Position numbers and translations under genes: made by a program
The notes under the pieces: model-generated
Told to the model about the DNA's origin: nothing
What the model saw: only the letters and a program-made list of their open reading frames with translations
Database searches by the model: none
Part shown: positions 11,639 to 20,977 of the stretch, piece by piece
Numbering within the stretch: position 1 is the stretch's first letter
Layout of the letters: each line of letters starts with the position of its first letter
Origin: Anastatus disparis
Taxonomy: Eukaryota > Arthropoda > Insecta > Hymenoptera > Eupelmidae
Assembly (NCBI GenBank): GCA_017163975.1
Contig: JAFFSR010000373.1
Span: forward strand, 868,001 to 932,000
Length of the DNA: 64,000 bases
Direction of reading: 5' to 3'

Positions 11639-12334
11639 TTATACTTCCTTTTTAATGGCAAAACAGTCAAATCCTTTTCTATATCTACCATCATTCATTG
11701 CTCTATCTTTGTCAATAACAACAAATCCATACTTGTCATTCTTCCAGCATTCAGTACAAAGATTTCGAAATTCATTTAAAGTTAAGTCAGTATTCACATG
11801 GTCTTCATAGATATGTTTAAGATTAACATCATCTTGACGATAAATTACCATCAAATTAATATTGTCCCTGATGAGATGTTTCGGTATATGAGCATATGAC
11901 TGACATAAATAAAAGCTATCTACACTTTTGTGTCTCCCCATACAGAAAAAAGCTCTGACGTTATCCTGCTTCTCACAAGCCACATCATCAAAAATCATAA
12001 TTGAATTAGGTAGGGCTTCATCTGGAGACACTACAGATGCATGTTTACTGAACGGTAGATATGATATACCTTCAATTGGCTCTAAAACTTTTTGAAGAAA
12101 TTGGTGTTTCGGTTGATTTAAGGATTTAGAGTATACATACAAATTTTCAAATCTAAGACCATTAGGGTGTGTAATTAGAGCCAATAAACTATTAGTTTTT
12201 CCACAGTTCGATGGGCCACAGAATACTGCTCGTATATTATCTGGAAGTAACTCCCCATGTCGCTTTTTTCTTTTCGTTTTCTCAAAATCAAAGTTGGCGA
12301 CGGGAAGTTTGACGTTCTGCTCAGTAAAATCCAT
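11639..12334 (-). CDS. FtsK/HerA (A32-type) genome-packaging ATPase
   Basis: A 231-aa P-loop ATPase expected to pump viral DNA into the capsid. Walker A is GPSNCGKT at residues 40-47. Walker B is SIMIFDDVA with Asp117-Asp118. Further on are the conserved AFFCMGRHK..D.FYLCQSYAHIPKHLIRDN segments and a C-terminal Cys pair. The length is typical of Polinton/adintovirus ATPases. The ATG at 12334 is followed by FTEQNVKLPVANFD, conserved in element B. The frame is intact here, whereas the B copy has lost its start and gained a stop. It is the first gene of the leftward block. Confidence 0.92.
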   Translation of the reverse strand: MDFTEQNVKLPVANFDFEKTKRKKRHGELLPDNIRAVFCGPSNCGKTNSLLALITHPNGLRFENLYVYSKSLNQPKHQFLQKVLEPIEGISYLPFSKHASVVSPDEALPNSIMIFDDVACEKQDNVRAFFCMGRHKSVDSFYLCQSYAHIPKHLIRDNINLMVIYRQDDVNLKHIYEDHVNTDLTLNEFRNLCTECWKNDKYGFVVIDKDRAMNDGRYRKGFDCFAIKKEV

Positions 12335-12432
12335 GTTTACGTAACAAAGTCAAATCTAAGATTGACCTTTTCAAAATATAAACGCTTGTTTTATATTTTG
12401 ATCATCAGTTGTAAATCAGCACTCGAAGAGAG
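12335..12432. promoter_or_regulatory. Divergent promoter between the two gene blocks of element A
   Basis: Only 98 bp separate the ATPase and PLA2-protease starts. On the plus strand TATAAA at 12377-12382 lies 30 nt before TCAGTT (initiator A at 12407). On the minus strand a second TATA-like run (about 12388-12396) could serve the ATPase block. Element B keeps the same divergent arrangement. Confidence 0.65.
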
Positions 12433-13578
12433 ATGCTCGTACACAAATCACAGAAGCACCCTAAGGGTAAAGGGTTACTTGATAAAGTAATCAATAACTT
12501 ACCTATTGAAATGCATATTCCTGGATATCAATATTGTGGTCCCGGAACAAAACTGAAAAAGCGTCTAAAAAGAGGTGATGCAGGTATCAATCCACTTGAT
12601 CAAGCATGCAAAGAACATGACATATCTTATTCTGATAAAAATGCTTATCGAAAAGTAGCTGACATGAAACTCGCTGATAAAGCTTGGCAGCGTGTTAGAG
12701 CCAAAGATGCAAGTCTTAGCGAAAAAGCAACTGCTTTTGTTGTTGCAAATGCTATAAAATTAAAAGGAAAGACAGGAATGGGTGTAAAATTGAGTAAATT
12801 AGTAACTGCAAGTAGAAAATCATTAAAACCAAGTAAACATTCTCGCAAAGTTATACAGTCCGCTTTAAAAGGTGCACGTGAAGCTCTCAAGATCGTTGGC
12901 GGTAAGAAAAAAATTATCATTCCACGTATTCTACCTGTTCCATCAAAAATAGGTGGCGCTCTGCCTTTTCTCATACCATTGTTCGCAGCACTAAGTGCAA
13001 CTGGTGCTCTGGCTGGAGGAGCTGCTGGAATAGCTAAAGCAGTAAATGAGGCTAAAGCTGCACAGAAAAATTATGAAGAAAGTAAGAGACATAATAAAAC
13101 TATGGAAGCTATTGCTCTAGAAAAAGGTCTCTATCTTAAACCATATAAAACTGGAATGGGATTATTTATGAAACCTCATATCGGTCATGGTCAAGTTAAA
13201 AAAAAAAACTTCGATTTAACTTTGCCAAATCGTGCACTGACTAACTATGATCTTATAAAGTATGCTCGTATGATGCAAATCCCATATTTTCGAGGTGTTT
13301 TCATGAGAAATAATCTACCTTCTGATGGCCCATGGCATAACGAATCTGCTATAGTTAACTTAGATGATTTTCAAAACAAAGGCACTCACTGGGTATGTTA
13401 TCGAAAACGAGGTTCTGAAGTGATTTATTTTGATAGTTTTGGTGATCTTAAACCCCCTATAGATCTCATGTTATATTTTAACGTGAAAGAAGTGAAATAC
13501 AACTATAAAAGATATCAGAATTTTGACTCATTTATTTGTGGTCATCTTTGTCTTCAATTCTTGTGTGAAAGACTATAA
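12433..13578 (+). CDS. Fusion of parvovirus-type PLA2 capsid protein and adenain-like protease
   Basis: The 381-aa frame joins two proteins. Residues 30-70 form a secretory-PLA2-like domain with the Ca loop YCGPGT (34-39) and the His-Asp pair in CKEHD (59-63), as in parvovirus VP1, where it helps virions leave endosomes. A Lys-rich stretch follows, then a hydrophobic Gly/Ala segment (172-203). Residues 265-381 are a C5-type cysteine protease that matures capsid proteins: His319 in THW, Asp334 in YFDSFG, Gln362 and Cys369 in ICGHLC. The join is at an 11-A run (13198-13208) coding Lys-Lys-Lys-Asn. Element B has the same two modules in different frames at the same kind of run, so this may be two products linked by slippage rather than one polyprotein. 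Confidence 0.88.
   Translation: MLVHKSQKHPKGKGLLDKVINNLPIEMHIPGYQYCGPGTKLKKRLKRGDAGINPLDQACKEHDISYSDKNAYRKVADMKLADKAWQRVRAKDASLSEKATAFVVANAIKLKGKTGMGVKLSKLVTASRKSLKPSKHSRKVIQSALKGAREALKIVGGKKKIIIPRILPVPSKIGGALPFLIPLFAALSATGALAGGAAGIAKAVNEAKAAQKNYEESKRHNKTMEAIALEKGLYLKPYKTGMGLFMKPHIGHGQVKKKNFDLTLPNRALTNYDLIKYARMMQIPYFRGVFMRNNLPSDGPWHNESAIVNLDDFQNKGTHWVCYRKRGSEVIYFDSFGDLKPPIDLMLYFNVKEVKYNYKRYQNFDSFICGHLCLQFLCERL
13198..13208 (+). other. A11 homopolymer at the PLA2/protease junction
   Basis: Eleven consecutive A residues fall exactly between the PLA2 protein and the protease. The element B counterpart has ten (42592-42601 on the minus strand) and is out of frame. It is a candidate transcriptional or ribosomal slippage site. 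Confidence 0.6.
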
Positions 13579-13610
13579 AAGAAGAGTTTTCAGACAAGCA
13601 GGATCATTCT
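13574..13610 (+). promoter_or_regulatory. TATA/initiator promoter of the minor capsid gene
   Basis: TATAAAAG at 13574-13581 overlaps the protease stop codon. TCATTC follows about 30 nt later (A at about 13605) and the minor capsid ATG is at 13624. Element B has TATAAAAGG and TCATTA at the same place (about 42190-42220, minus strand). Confidence 0.7.
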
Positions 13611-13623
13611 TTTTCAAACAGTC

Positions 13624-14311
13624 ATGGAAGATAGTTTCACTTTGAGTCTTTCAGGCAAATCTTCTATCTTAGAAGCTCAATATTTTCCTTCAATAGAACT
13701 ACCACAGCATAAGAATTTTGTTTTGGGTTTAGTCGAACTTTTAACATTCAACTCGATTCCCAATGTTGACGATTCGAATAATAAACTTTATATAAACGGA
13801 GAGAAAATTATTACTATTCCTACTGGCAGTTATGAAATTGATGCTATTAATCAATTTTTGCAAAAAAATCTGAAATCTAAAGGAATCGAGTTTTCCTTAA
13901 AAGCTAACAACAATACTCTCAGAAGTGAAATTTATTGCAGCCATCAGATAGATCTTAGACCTCGGGATTCAATAGGCAGTCTTCTCGGTTTCACTCGTCG
14001 CGTTCTTCATGAAGACACTCATCACAGCTCTGATTTACCTGTGAAGATATTGAAAATAAACGCACTCAGAGGAGTGTAATATTACTACAGGTGCTTACAT
14101 CAACGACAAAAAAGTTCACACGATACATGAGTTTTTCCCAAAAGTTCCTCCAGGATATAAAATCATAGAAGTTCCATCGCATGTCATATATTTACCACTC
14201 AATGTTAAGAGTATAGATCAACTTCAAATCCGAATCGTTGATCAAGACGGAAATTTAGTGAATTTCCGAGGAGAGGAAATTACTATAAGACTTCACATAA
14301 AATCTGTATAA
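13624..14311 (+). pseudogene. Penton-like minor capsid protein, frameshifted
   Basis: Related to Polinton/adintovirus penton proteins (single jelly roll, capsid vertices). Conserved features shared with element B are the N-terminal MEDS(F/L)TLS, EAQYFP, NF/YVLGL, SIPN and IPTGSYEI segments and the central DSIGSLLGFT. A 2-nt deletion relative to B near 14074-14080 (agag for cgagtt) ends the first frame at 14079. The remaining 76 codons continue in another frame to TAA at 14309-14311, which overlaps the ATG of the next gene. The full length would be about 229 aa. Confidence 0.82.
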
Positions 14312-14457
14312 TGGGAATCGTTTACAATCCAAGTGTGCATATAAGTCAGCTATCATGTCAACCCACCATCAGTCGTCCAAAAGTACTCAAACCGTTAACA
14401 CGGAAGAGCATCCAGTTTCTCAAAAGCATAGGTCTCAAAGTACGTGGAAAAAGATAA
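14311..14457 (+). CDS. Small conserved basic protein between penton and major capsid genes
   Basis: A 48-aa protein, start MGIVYN, end with an IQFLKSIGLKVRG-type tail, rich in Lys/Arg. It starts at the TAATG overlap with the minor capsid stop. Element B keeps the same overlap, the same start and end motifs and a similar length (51 aa, 41333-41488), so it is a real gene despite its size. The role is unknown; a minor virion, scaffold or DNA-condensing peptide would fit the position and charge. Confidence 0.75.
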   Translation: MGIVYNPSVHISQLSCQPTISRPKVLKPLTRKSIQFLKSIGLKVRGKR

Positions 14458-14487
14458 ATTGTATCATTCTCTGCTGCTTTCAGAAAA

Positions 14488-15729
14488 ATGGACGAAATTC
14501 TAAGCATTCAATCAGGTGTCGCATTCGATGAGTCTATTTCTCATTATGAGGTTCACGCACATCAACCATACTCCACATTAAGTTTCAATAACAGTGATGA
14601 AATCCGTATTTCTATTCAGCATCAAGATTTATGCCTCTTACCATCATGTAGTTACATCCATGTATGTGGAAAATTACAAAAACCAGATGGACAAGCACTA
14701 ACTAAAACTAATTTCGTTAACAATGGCATTTGTCATCTGTTTGATGAAATTCGATATGAACTTAATGCTGTAGAGATAGATAAAAGTAAAAATGTTGGTC
14801 TGAGTAGTCTCATGAAGGGATGCACTTCATTTAATCCAAATCAGACTCTAACATTAGAAAATGCAGGCTGGCTTGGTGTTGAAGAAGGAAACAAAACAAT
14901 TGTAGATGATCATGGAAATTTTGACGTTTCTATCCCTCTAAGTATGATTTTAGGCTTCGCAGAAGATTACAAGAAAATTGTTGTTAATATGAAGCATGAA
15001 CTCATTCTCACAAGATCAAGATATGACCTGAATGCTATAATACAGGAAGGTACTGTAGCCAACAATGCAACCACATATAAACCTTATCAAATAAAAATAT
15101 CAAAGATAGAGTGGTTAATGCCATATGTTATTGCATCAGATAAACAAAAAATCCAGCTGTTAAATTTCATTGGCAAAGATAATCCTATTTCTATGAGTTT
15201 TCGGTCATGGGAGTTATTTGAATATCCTCTTCTTCCAACAACAAATAAACACGTCTGGACGGTAAAAACTTCAAACCAATTGGAGAAACCACGTTTCGTG
15301 ATTCTTGGATTACAATCGGGAAAAAAAGGTTCAAGACCTAAAAATGCCAGTCGCTTTGACCACTGTAATATTAGTAATGTGAGACTTTTCTTGAATTCGC
15401 AATATTATCCGTACAACAATCTCAATCTTGACATATCTAAGAATCAATTTGCTATTCTATATGATATGTATGCTAATTTTCAGAAAAGCTATTACGTAAG
15501 AGATTCACAACCATTGTTGACAAAGCCTCAGTTTATCAACTTTGAACCACTCATAGTTATTGACTGTTCACGACAAAACGAATCTCTAAAGAGCGCTCCT
15601 GTCGATGTACGTCTAGAATTTGAGTCTCAAACTGACTTTCCAGCTAATACTTCAGCTTATTGCATGATCTTACACGATCGCATCGTTCAGTACGATCCTA
15701 TTAGTGGAGATGTTCGGAAGCTTGTCTGA
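14488..15729 (+). CDS. Major capsid protein (double jelly-roll, hexon-like)
   Basis: A 413-aa protein homologous to the element B gene at 40076-41302 (roughly two-thirds identical by eye). Conserved blocks include SIQSGV.FDES near the start, HAHQPYS, NNSDEIRISIQHQDLCLLPS, SIPLSMI.GFAEDY.KIVVN and, at the C-terminus, SAPVDVRLEFES. This is the capsid-lattice protein of the Polinton/adintovirus lineage, placed by family recognition and by neighbours (penton, protease, ATPase). The frame is intact. An initiator-like TCATTC lies 25 nt upstream. Confidence 0.85.
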   Translation: MDEILSIQSGVAFDESISHYEVHAHQPYSTLSFNNSDEIRISIQHQDLCLLPSCSYIHVCGKLQKPDGQALTKTNFVNNGICHLFDEIRYELNAVEIDKSKNVGLSSLMKGCTSFNPNQTLTLENAGWLGVEEGNKTIVDDHGNFDVSIPLSMILGFAEDYKKIVVNMKHELILTRSRYDLNAIIQEGTVANNATTYKPYQIKISKIEWLMPYVIASDKQKIQLLNFIGKDNPISMSFRSWELFEYPLLPTTNKHVWTVKTSNQLEKPRFVILGLQSGKKGSRPKNASRFDHCNISNVRLFLNSQYYPYNNLNLDISKNQFAILYDMYANFQKSYYVRDSQPLLTKPQFINFEPLIVIDCSRQNESLKSAPVDVRLEFESQTDFPANTSAYCMILHDRIVQYDPISGDVRKLV

Positions 15730-15768
15730 ATTATCATCACTTTTACGTAAAAAAATTAATATTTCGAA

Positions 15769-16242
15769 ATGGAATATGCGGTAGACATAATTGGTTTTAA
15801 GCAAATGGGTGGTGAATATGTTCTAAAGGAAATAGCAATCATTCCTCTCAACGACAGTGGTGATCCCATTGTTCATCTATTCAAAAAACCTTTTTCATGG
15901 AAAAGGCTCTCTGACGAATTGCAAGAAGAAAACATTCGACTCAAACATAATCATGGAATAGCTTGGAACACTGATGGACTAGATTACTCTCAAATTGCAA
16001 ACTTACTCCGTGAACATTTACATGATGCTACAAAAATTTTTGTTATTAATGAATTCAAACGAAAATGGTTGCTAAGATTCAAATTTCCCGTTTATAACAT
16101 CAATGAGTACGGATACCCATTAAACCCATCTTTCAAATGCGTTACTGTGTGTACAAACCATAATCCAATTCATAAGACTGTCTGTGCACTACACAACGTC
16201 AAACTCATGAAATTATTCTATCTCTCACAAAACCATTTGTAA
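15769..16242 (+). CDS. Exonuclease-fold-like conserved protein (GF-KE family), member 1
   Basis: A 157-aa protein with paralogues at 39521-40021 and 52357-53037. Shared features are an N-terminal (V/I/L)D(I/M/V)(I/Q)GFK, then KE(I/L/V)AII, a central HG(I/L)(A/S/P)W box, D.L/I...L.DA(T/S)KI/RI, KRKW and a C-terminal CTVC..H.....CALHNVKLMK with paired Cys/His. The N-terminal strand-turn-strand recalls DEDDh exonucleases, but the second acidic residue is missing, so a degenerate nuclease fold is only a hypothesis. It is the last gene of the rightward block, as in element B. Confidence 0.6.
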   Translation: MEYAVDIIGFKQMGGEYVLKEIAIIPLNDSGDPIVHLFKKPFSWKRLSDELQEENIRLKHNHGIAWNTDGLDYSQIANLLREHLHDATKIFVINEFKRKWLLRFKFPVYNINEYGYPLNPSFKCVTVCTNHNPIHKTVCALHNVKLMKLFYLSQNHL

Positions 16243-16399
16243 GAAAAAAAAAAAGTAGGAAAAGTAGAAAACGCTATAGGCATCCTAGTTCACATTCGGA
16301 TTCTAAAACACTTGGGCTGTGCTAGAATCCGTACGGGTTCTAACACACCTTGGGCTGTGCTAGAATCCGGGTGGGCCAGAATGCCTATAGCCTATCTGC
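16243..16399. repeat. Subterminal gggct(gtgct)agaatcc repeats
   Basis: The motif tgggctgtgctagaatcc occurs twice (about 16313 and 16350), followed by gggccagaatgcc. Element B's terminal repeats are built from a related gggctagaatcccccc unit. This suggests common ancestry of the ends or a shared terminal-protein or integrase site. No gene is present. Confidence 0.6.
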
Positions 16400-16722
16400 T
16401 GCCTAAAGCTTGGCCAAGCGGCTGCATCAAGGCTATCTAAGCTAAATAAATTGAAAAAGAATCAAAAACAAAAATTAACCATTGATTGCTGCCTACGAAA
16501 GCATGTAAGGAATCAACAAAGCTATCAAAATAATAAAGTGAGTAAAATCGCCCAAATATTCATCTTACAATTAATTGAACCCCTTTCACGTTGTTATCGA
16601 CAAAGTTTCATTAACCTCTTGAAAGTATTTTCAATTCAATGATCATTACTGTCGTGGAAATGTTATTGGTTTACGTCAATATGTTAGTGTAACTCATTCA
16701 CACTCTGCGTATGATATAAATA
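16400..16722 (-). repeat. Element A right terminal inverted repeat, inner unit
   Basis: Near-perfect reverse complement of 1-320, ending in ctgcgtatgatataaa. Confidence 0.8.
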
Positions 16723-16928
16723 TGGTAAAAGGTTTTTCAATGTAATGTGAAGAATGTTGTAATTTGACAGCTACTACTGTCGTGGAAAAGTCAATACATT
16801 CGATCACTGGACTATTAGATTATAACACCGTGCGTTATTCAACGGCAATAAAATATGAATATGAAGAAGTCTTAGAAACAAATATAATGTAAAGAAACCT
16901 ATTAGTAAAGGCATCAACTATAAAATCC

Positions 16929-17440
16929 TTCACCACACATTTATAAAATCATTTTTCATATTTGTCGAATAGAAGATATTACGCTTGATGGCTACATCCA
17001 TAGGCTTTTTATTACATCCTGTACGTCAAACTAAGGCCAGTGTAAGAAGCATTTTTGTAAAACATTTGGAATCTCGTCATCTAAAAGAGAAGCTGTAATA
17101 TCGCTATTCTGGTTTGAGTTTAAGGTAAAGAGTATTCCAAATATGATACTGGCTATTGTCGTGAAAATGTAGAATCATTATAAAGATATATTTTCCGAAT
17201 ACTAGTCTACACTAAGGAACAGAATGAATTATCGATTGATGAGCATCGTTTTCGAGTATTGATTCCTCAGTGACGAAGAATTTGTATGTGTAAGGTAGAA
17301 GATAGAAAAGGAAAATAAAAGGTAAAGAAAAGAAGAGGTACAGAATTAATGAAAAACATTATCACGCGTAGGTGGGAAAAATGATTAAAGCTTGCTCAAG
17401 CAGCTGCATCGAGGCTATCTAAGCAAAATAAATTGAAAAA
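16929..17440 (-). repeat. Element A right terminal repeat, outer partial unit
   Basis: 16929-17033 is the reverse complement of 395-500, and 17300-17440 that of about 265-395. The 270 bp between are unique to the right side. The exact end of the element and its target duplication were not found. Confidence 0.65.
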
Positions 17441-17739
17441 GAATTAAAATTTACATAAAAGAAATATTTACTTTGTTTACGTAGTTTCTTCTTTTTTTTA
17501 ATTAAATTCTTGTTTTTGATCCTGTGTTAATATGGTTTTTGAAGAGTTATTATCTGCACTAATGTACACAGAGTTGGTCTTATCATTATCTAAATAAGTT
17601 AGAAAAACAATTACATGATTCATTGAACATTAATAAAATAATATTCGACATCAAAAGTTAAAAATTTAGTACAATGAATAACTTAGACATTAACATCATG
17701 AAAATTGATAGGTAAATATGAAAACATCATAAATGTGTT

Positions 17740-18110
17740 TACCTGTTGTAGGTACTATTTCATTTCTAATACGATCGGATAAAATATGATTATCTTTAGT
17801 ATGGCTTTGGTTAATTAATTCTTTTATAGATTTACATACTTCTATCCGGTTAAATGACAAAGAATTTGTAAGCTTTGCCATCATCCATTTTTTTTAATCT
17901 TTTTTTTCAATATTGTACATAATTTTTAAAATGATTTCTCTTTCATTGATGGGGAGATTATAATTTTTATTAGTTAAAAATTTAATGATTTTATCTCTTT
18001 TGCAAGAATTTACCATTGCAAATGTAAGACGTTTCTTATATTCACTCCACCATTTTAATTCTGGTGCTATTATTAGCTCTCCTTTTTTAAATACTAAACA
18101 ATTTTTAATT
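17740..18110 (-). pseudogene. Unidentified coding remnant
   Basis: The minus strand reads as sensible protein for about 120 codons with one or two stops, including an ELKWWSEYKKRL segment and ending at a GT donor near 17750. No family is recognised. It probably represents a broken host or transposon exon. Confidence 0.35.
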
Positions 18111-18220
18111 GTATTTAATTAATAAATATAGATTTGATGAATAAGTCAGTATATTTGACTTTTTTGTACTTTATTTAAAAATAAAAAAATATCTGTATCA
18201 ATAAAACAGATAGAATATGT

Positions 18221-18478
18221 TTAATATTTTATTTTACCTAAGCAGTCTTCCATAATATTTTCTAAATAATTTATGAGAAAAAAATGTTCATTTTCTCTAT
18301 ACTGAGTCTTGTGACCCCACTTCGGATAGATATGTATAGCTATTTTTTTAATTTCATTTTGGGATAACTGTATAAATATTTCTTTACTTAATAAATACTT
18401 GTTTTCAATTAGAAATTGAATCAAAGTTTGGTAGCGTTCAGTTTCCCACTGGAGACCCAACCTTCGTTGAATAGACAT
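18221..18478 (-). CDS. Short unidentified open frame, possibly an exon of the same remnant
   Basis: 85 codons from ATG at 18478, with aromatic- and Lys-rich composition typical of a folded protein (IHIYPKWGHKTQYREN). It lies just upstream, on the same strand, of the remnant at 17740-18110. It could be an exon or chance. Confidence 0.25.
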   Translation of the reverse strand: MSIQRRLGLQWETERYQTLIQFLIENKYLLSKEIFIQLSQNEIKKIAIHIYPKWGHKTQYRENEHFFLINYLENIMEDCLGKIKY

Positions 18479-18666
18479 TATTATTAAAATTAATATTGCA
18501 TCTATATTATTTCCAAAATAATATGTTCTAATTGTAAATTCTTATGTTAAATCTGAATACAAAATAATGTACTTTCGAATTCACTACTATGGAATTATGG
18601 AATAATAAAATTCACTACTATGAACACAAGAATAACACTTTTTGAAAAATAAAAATTCTTCTGTAC

Positions 18667-19053
18667 TTAAGAGGCGGCCGTATAGCTCTGTCCTTGTCTA
18701 ATCTAAATTTTCGTTATTATTAATAAATTAAATATTGTTATACAAAAGTAAGGATATAGCCCAATAGATTTCAGGATGAGCAAACGATCCTATTCTATGA
18801 AAAAATATAAAATTTTCATTAGTTTTTGAGTAAGGTCTGAAACGGAATAACAGTTATCAAATTCCATTGTTTTTCCGTTTCAAACCTCACTTGAAAACTA
18901 ATGAAAATTTTATATTTTTTCATAGAATAGGATCGTTTGCTCATCCTGAAATCTATTGGGCTATATCCTTACTTTTGTATAACAATATTTAATTTATTAA
19001 TAATAATGAAAATTTAGATTAGACGAGGACAGAGCTATACGGCCTCATCTTAA
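18667..19053. mobile_element. Palindromic TTAA MITE
   Basis: TTAA at 18667-18670 and 19050-19053 enclose arms starting GAGGCGGCCGTATAGCTC. The two arms are near-identical inverted copies around about 18860. Same family as 61075-61461. Confidence 0.9.
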
Positions 19054-20156
19054 AATATATTTTCTTGTATTTAAGGCATTATGCATTTGAAATTTATCTT
19101 GCACTCTCGTAATCAAATTCGCAAACACAATCAACATTGATTGCGATCTTTTAAATACAAATGCACAGCTGGCAGCTTAACAAGTTCGTAATCAGTTCTA
19201 CACAAATTACAATAATGTATTTAGTTAAAAAAAGAATTTCTGTTAGTTTGTGTTTATGAACTAATAAAGCAAAAAACAATGCGCGACGAATATTATAGAA
19301 ACGAATGATTAGAGAGAGAAGAAATACACCTGCACAAGTGATGCATGTTAAGTTTAACATCAGAATTTAGAGCAGCAAAAAAGTCTTTGATCCACTTGGT
19401 AAAAAATTTCACAAATTAACAAATTTCCATATGCGAAACATGAACATATAAGCTCTCACCAACAAATATAGACGCTTATAGAAGCGTACTTTTAAATGAG
19501 GAATTAGGCTATCCCGGAAACTCTTCCGGGATGTAACTACTTTTTCGTATTCTGCCCGGATATTACTATTTGTCATATAACTTTTCCGGGATATTCCAGA
19601 ACCTTAAGAAAATCCCGGAAGCTTCTATTACATAACCGATTTTGTCCCGGAACAATTTATTAGACATATATATATATATATATACACGCATATATCGGAA
19701 GAGCGTCCACGCCTTGACGGCTTGAAATTAAAAAAAAATTAATTTCTTAAGGTTATGGTATCACGTCAGTTGACCGATCGATAATTGTAATTTTATAAAA
19801 TTACAATTTTTGAAAAAATTATACATCAGAATGAGTTCTTCTTTTATAGATTAGTTCATTTAATTTTAATGAAGGACGAAAATTCCAAAAATTAGCGGAA
19901 AAAGCGACAATTTAAGATAATTAGAAAAACAATTTTCCCAGTTCGAAAAAATCAAATTTCTCAAAAATCGTGTTTCGTAAGGAAATTTTCTATTCAGAAT
20001 CATTTTATTTTTAAAAAATGAAGGTTGGAAACTTGGTTTGATAAATAATATTGCAAAAAAGCTAAATTACATTTTTCTAAAAAGATGTGCTCAGCTGTAA
20101 GAATATAATGGCCGTGCAAGAAGCCATGTTTCATAGTTGACATTAATTCTAATATA
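19054..20156. other. Intergenic DNA with a TCCCGGAA cluster
   Basis: No gene is seen. Between 19512 and 19650 the motif TCCCGGAA or its complement occurs about six times, an unusual concentration of C/G in AT-rich surroundings. A short (TA)n run follows at 19664-19683. Confidence 0.5.
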
Positions 20157-20977
20157 CACTGAGAAAAATAGATTATAACTTTAGTTATAGATAGTAATAA
20201 AAATTACTATATTTTATAGGAGAGCTGGGACATTTCTGCATTAAAACGATTTTTATTACATTTATAACAAATATTACTATAAATTTGATAAGGTTGGCAA
20301 CAATCGTTTAAGAAATGAAACTATATCTTATTAGAAAAATTGCTATATTACATAGTAAAAATTATGCTATAGTAAAATTTGTTATGACAGAGTAAAAATA
20401 TTTGATATCTTATGTTGGAATTAATGTTATAAAAATAATAAATTTTATTATGCATATAATAAATTTCATTATGCATATAATAAATTTTATTATGAATATA
20501 ATAAATTTTACTATTTCAAATTGTAATGTCGAGTCGATGATCTGTAAATTTATTTCTAACCTCAAAATTTTCTACCAAATTGAAAGTATAGTTGTGTAAC
20601 ATATGTAGACGATTCGAAATTTTATAAGTAACATGTCGTAATGGCGCAGTCGGTAACGTTCACGCTTTCCCAGTCTCGAGGTCCCGGGTTCGACTCCACT
20701 TCAGGTCCGTTTTTTTCTTAGGTAATTTATTTTTAAAAAATTAATATAATTAAAATTAATAAATAAATTTAAAATTAAATGAATTTAAAAATTTCAATGT
20801 CAAATTTCAGGTAAAAAAAAAAAAAAAAAAATTTTTTTCTACATATCTGTTTTCATAAATTTTACTATGTAATATAGTAAAATTTATTATAACGCAGAAA
20901 TGTCCCACTCGTACTATATAAATTAGTAATTTTTAATACAATCTATAGTTATATTTATTATAGGATTTCTCTCAGTG
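20157..20977 (+). mobile_element. Fold-back MITE with internal tRNA-like promoter, copy 1
   Basis: The ends CACTGAG and CTCAGTG, with about 100-bp terminal inverted repeats (gctgggacatttctgc against gcagaaatgtcccac), enclose a tRNA-like segment at 20634-20708. TA-rich duplications flank the ends. A second copy is at 21475-22300. Confidence 0.8.
20634..20708 (+). other. tRNA-like segment with A and B boxes
   Basis: The A box is TGGCGCAGTCGG, the B box GGTTCGACTCC, and a run of T follows (20710-20716). The acceptor ends pair poorly, so this is a tRNA-derived Pol III promoter rather than a functional tRNA. Confidence 0.6.

Larger units (their letters stand above)
1..17440. mobile_element. Element A: endogenous Polinton/adintovirus-like element, left end cut by window
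   Basis: A self-contained set of virion and integration genes (integrase, ATPase, PLA2-protease, minor and major capsid) lies between inverted repeats: 1-500 on the left and 16400-17440 on the right. The left end continues beyond the window or begins at its edge, and no terminal duplication could be placed. The gene set and the two divergent blocks match the Polinton/adintovirus plan. No protein-primed DNA polymerase, apoptosis inhibitor or ssDNA-binding gene is present, although element B has all three. The space they would take is filled by a tandem array and a spliced gene. Integrase, the DUF8207-like gene and the minor capsid gene are each broken once, so the copy looks defective. Confidence 0.8.

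Noticed and set aside
17440..17490. Right terminus of element A at ttactttgtttacgtag, resembling B's ttgtttacctact
   Set aside because: There is only partial similarity, no matching left end in the window and no target duplication, so the end was left undefined.
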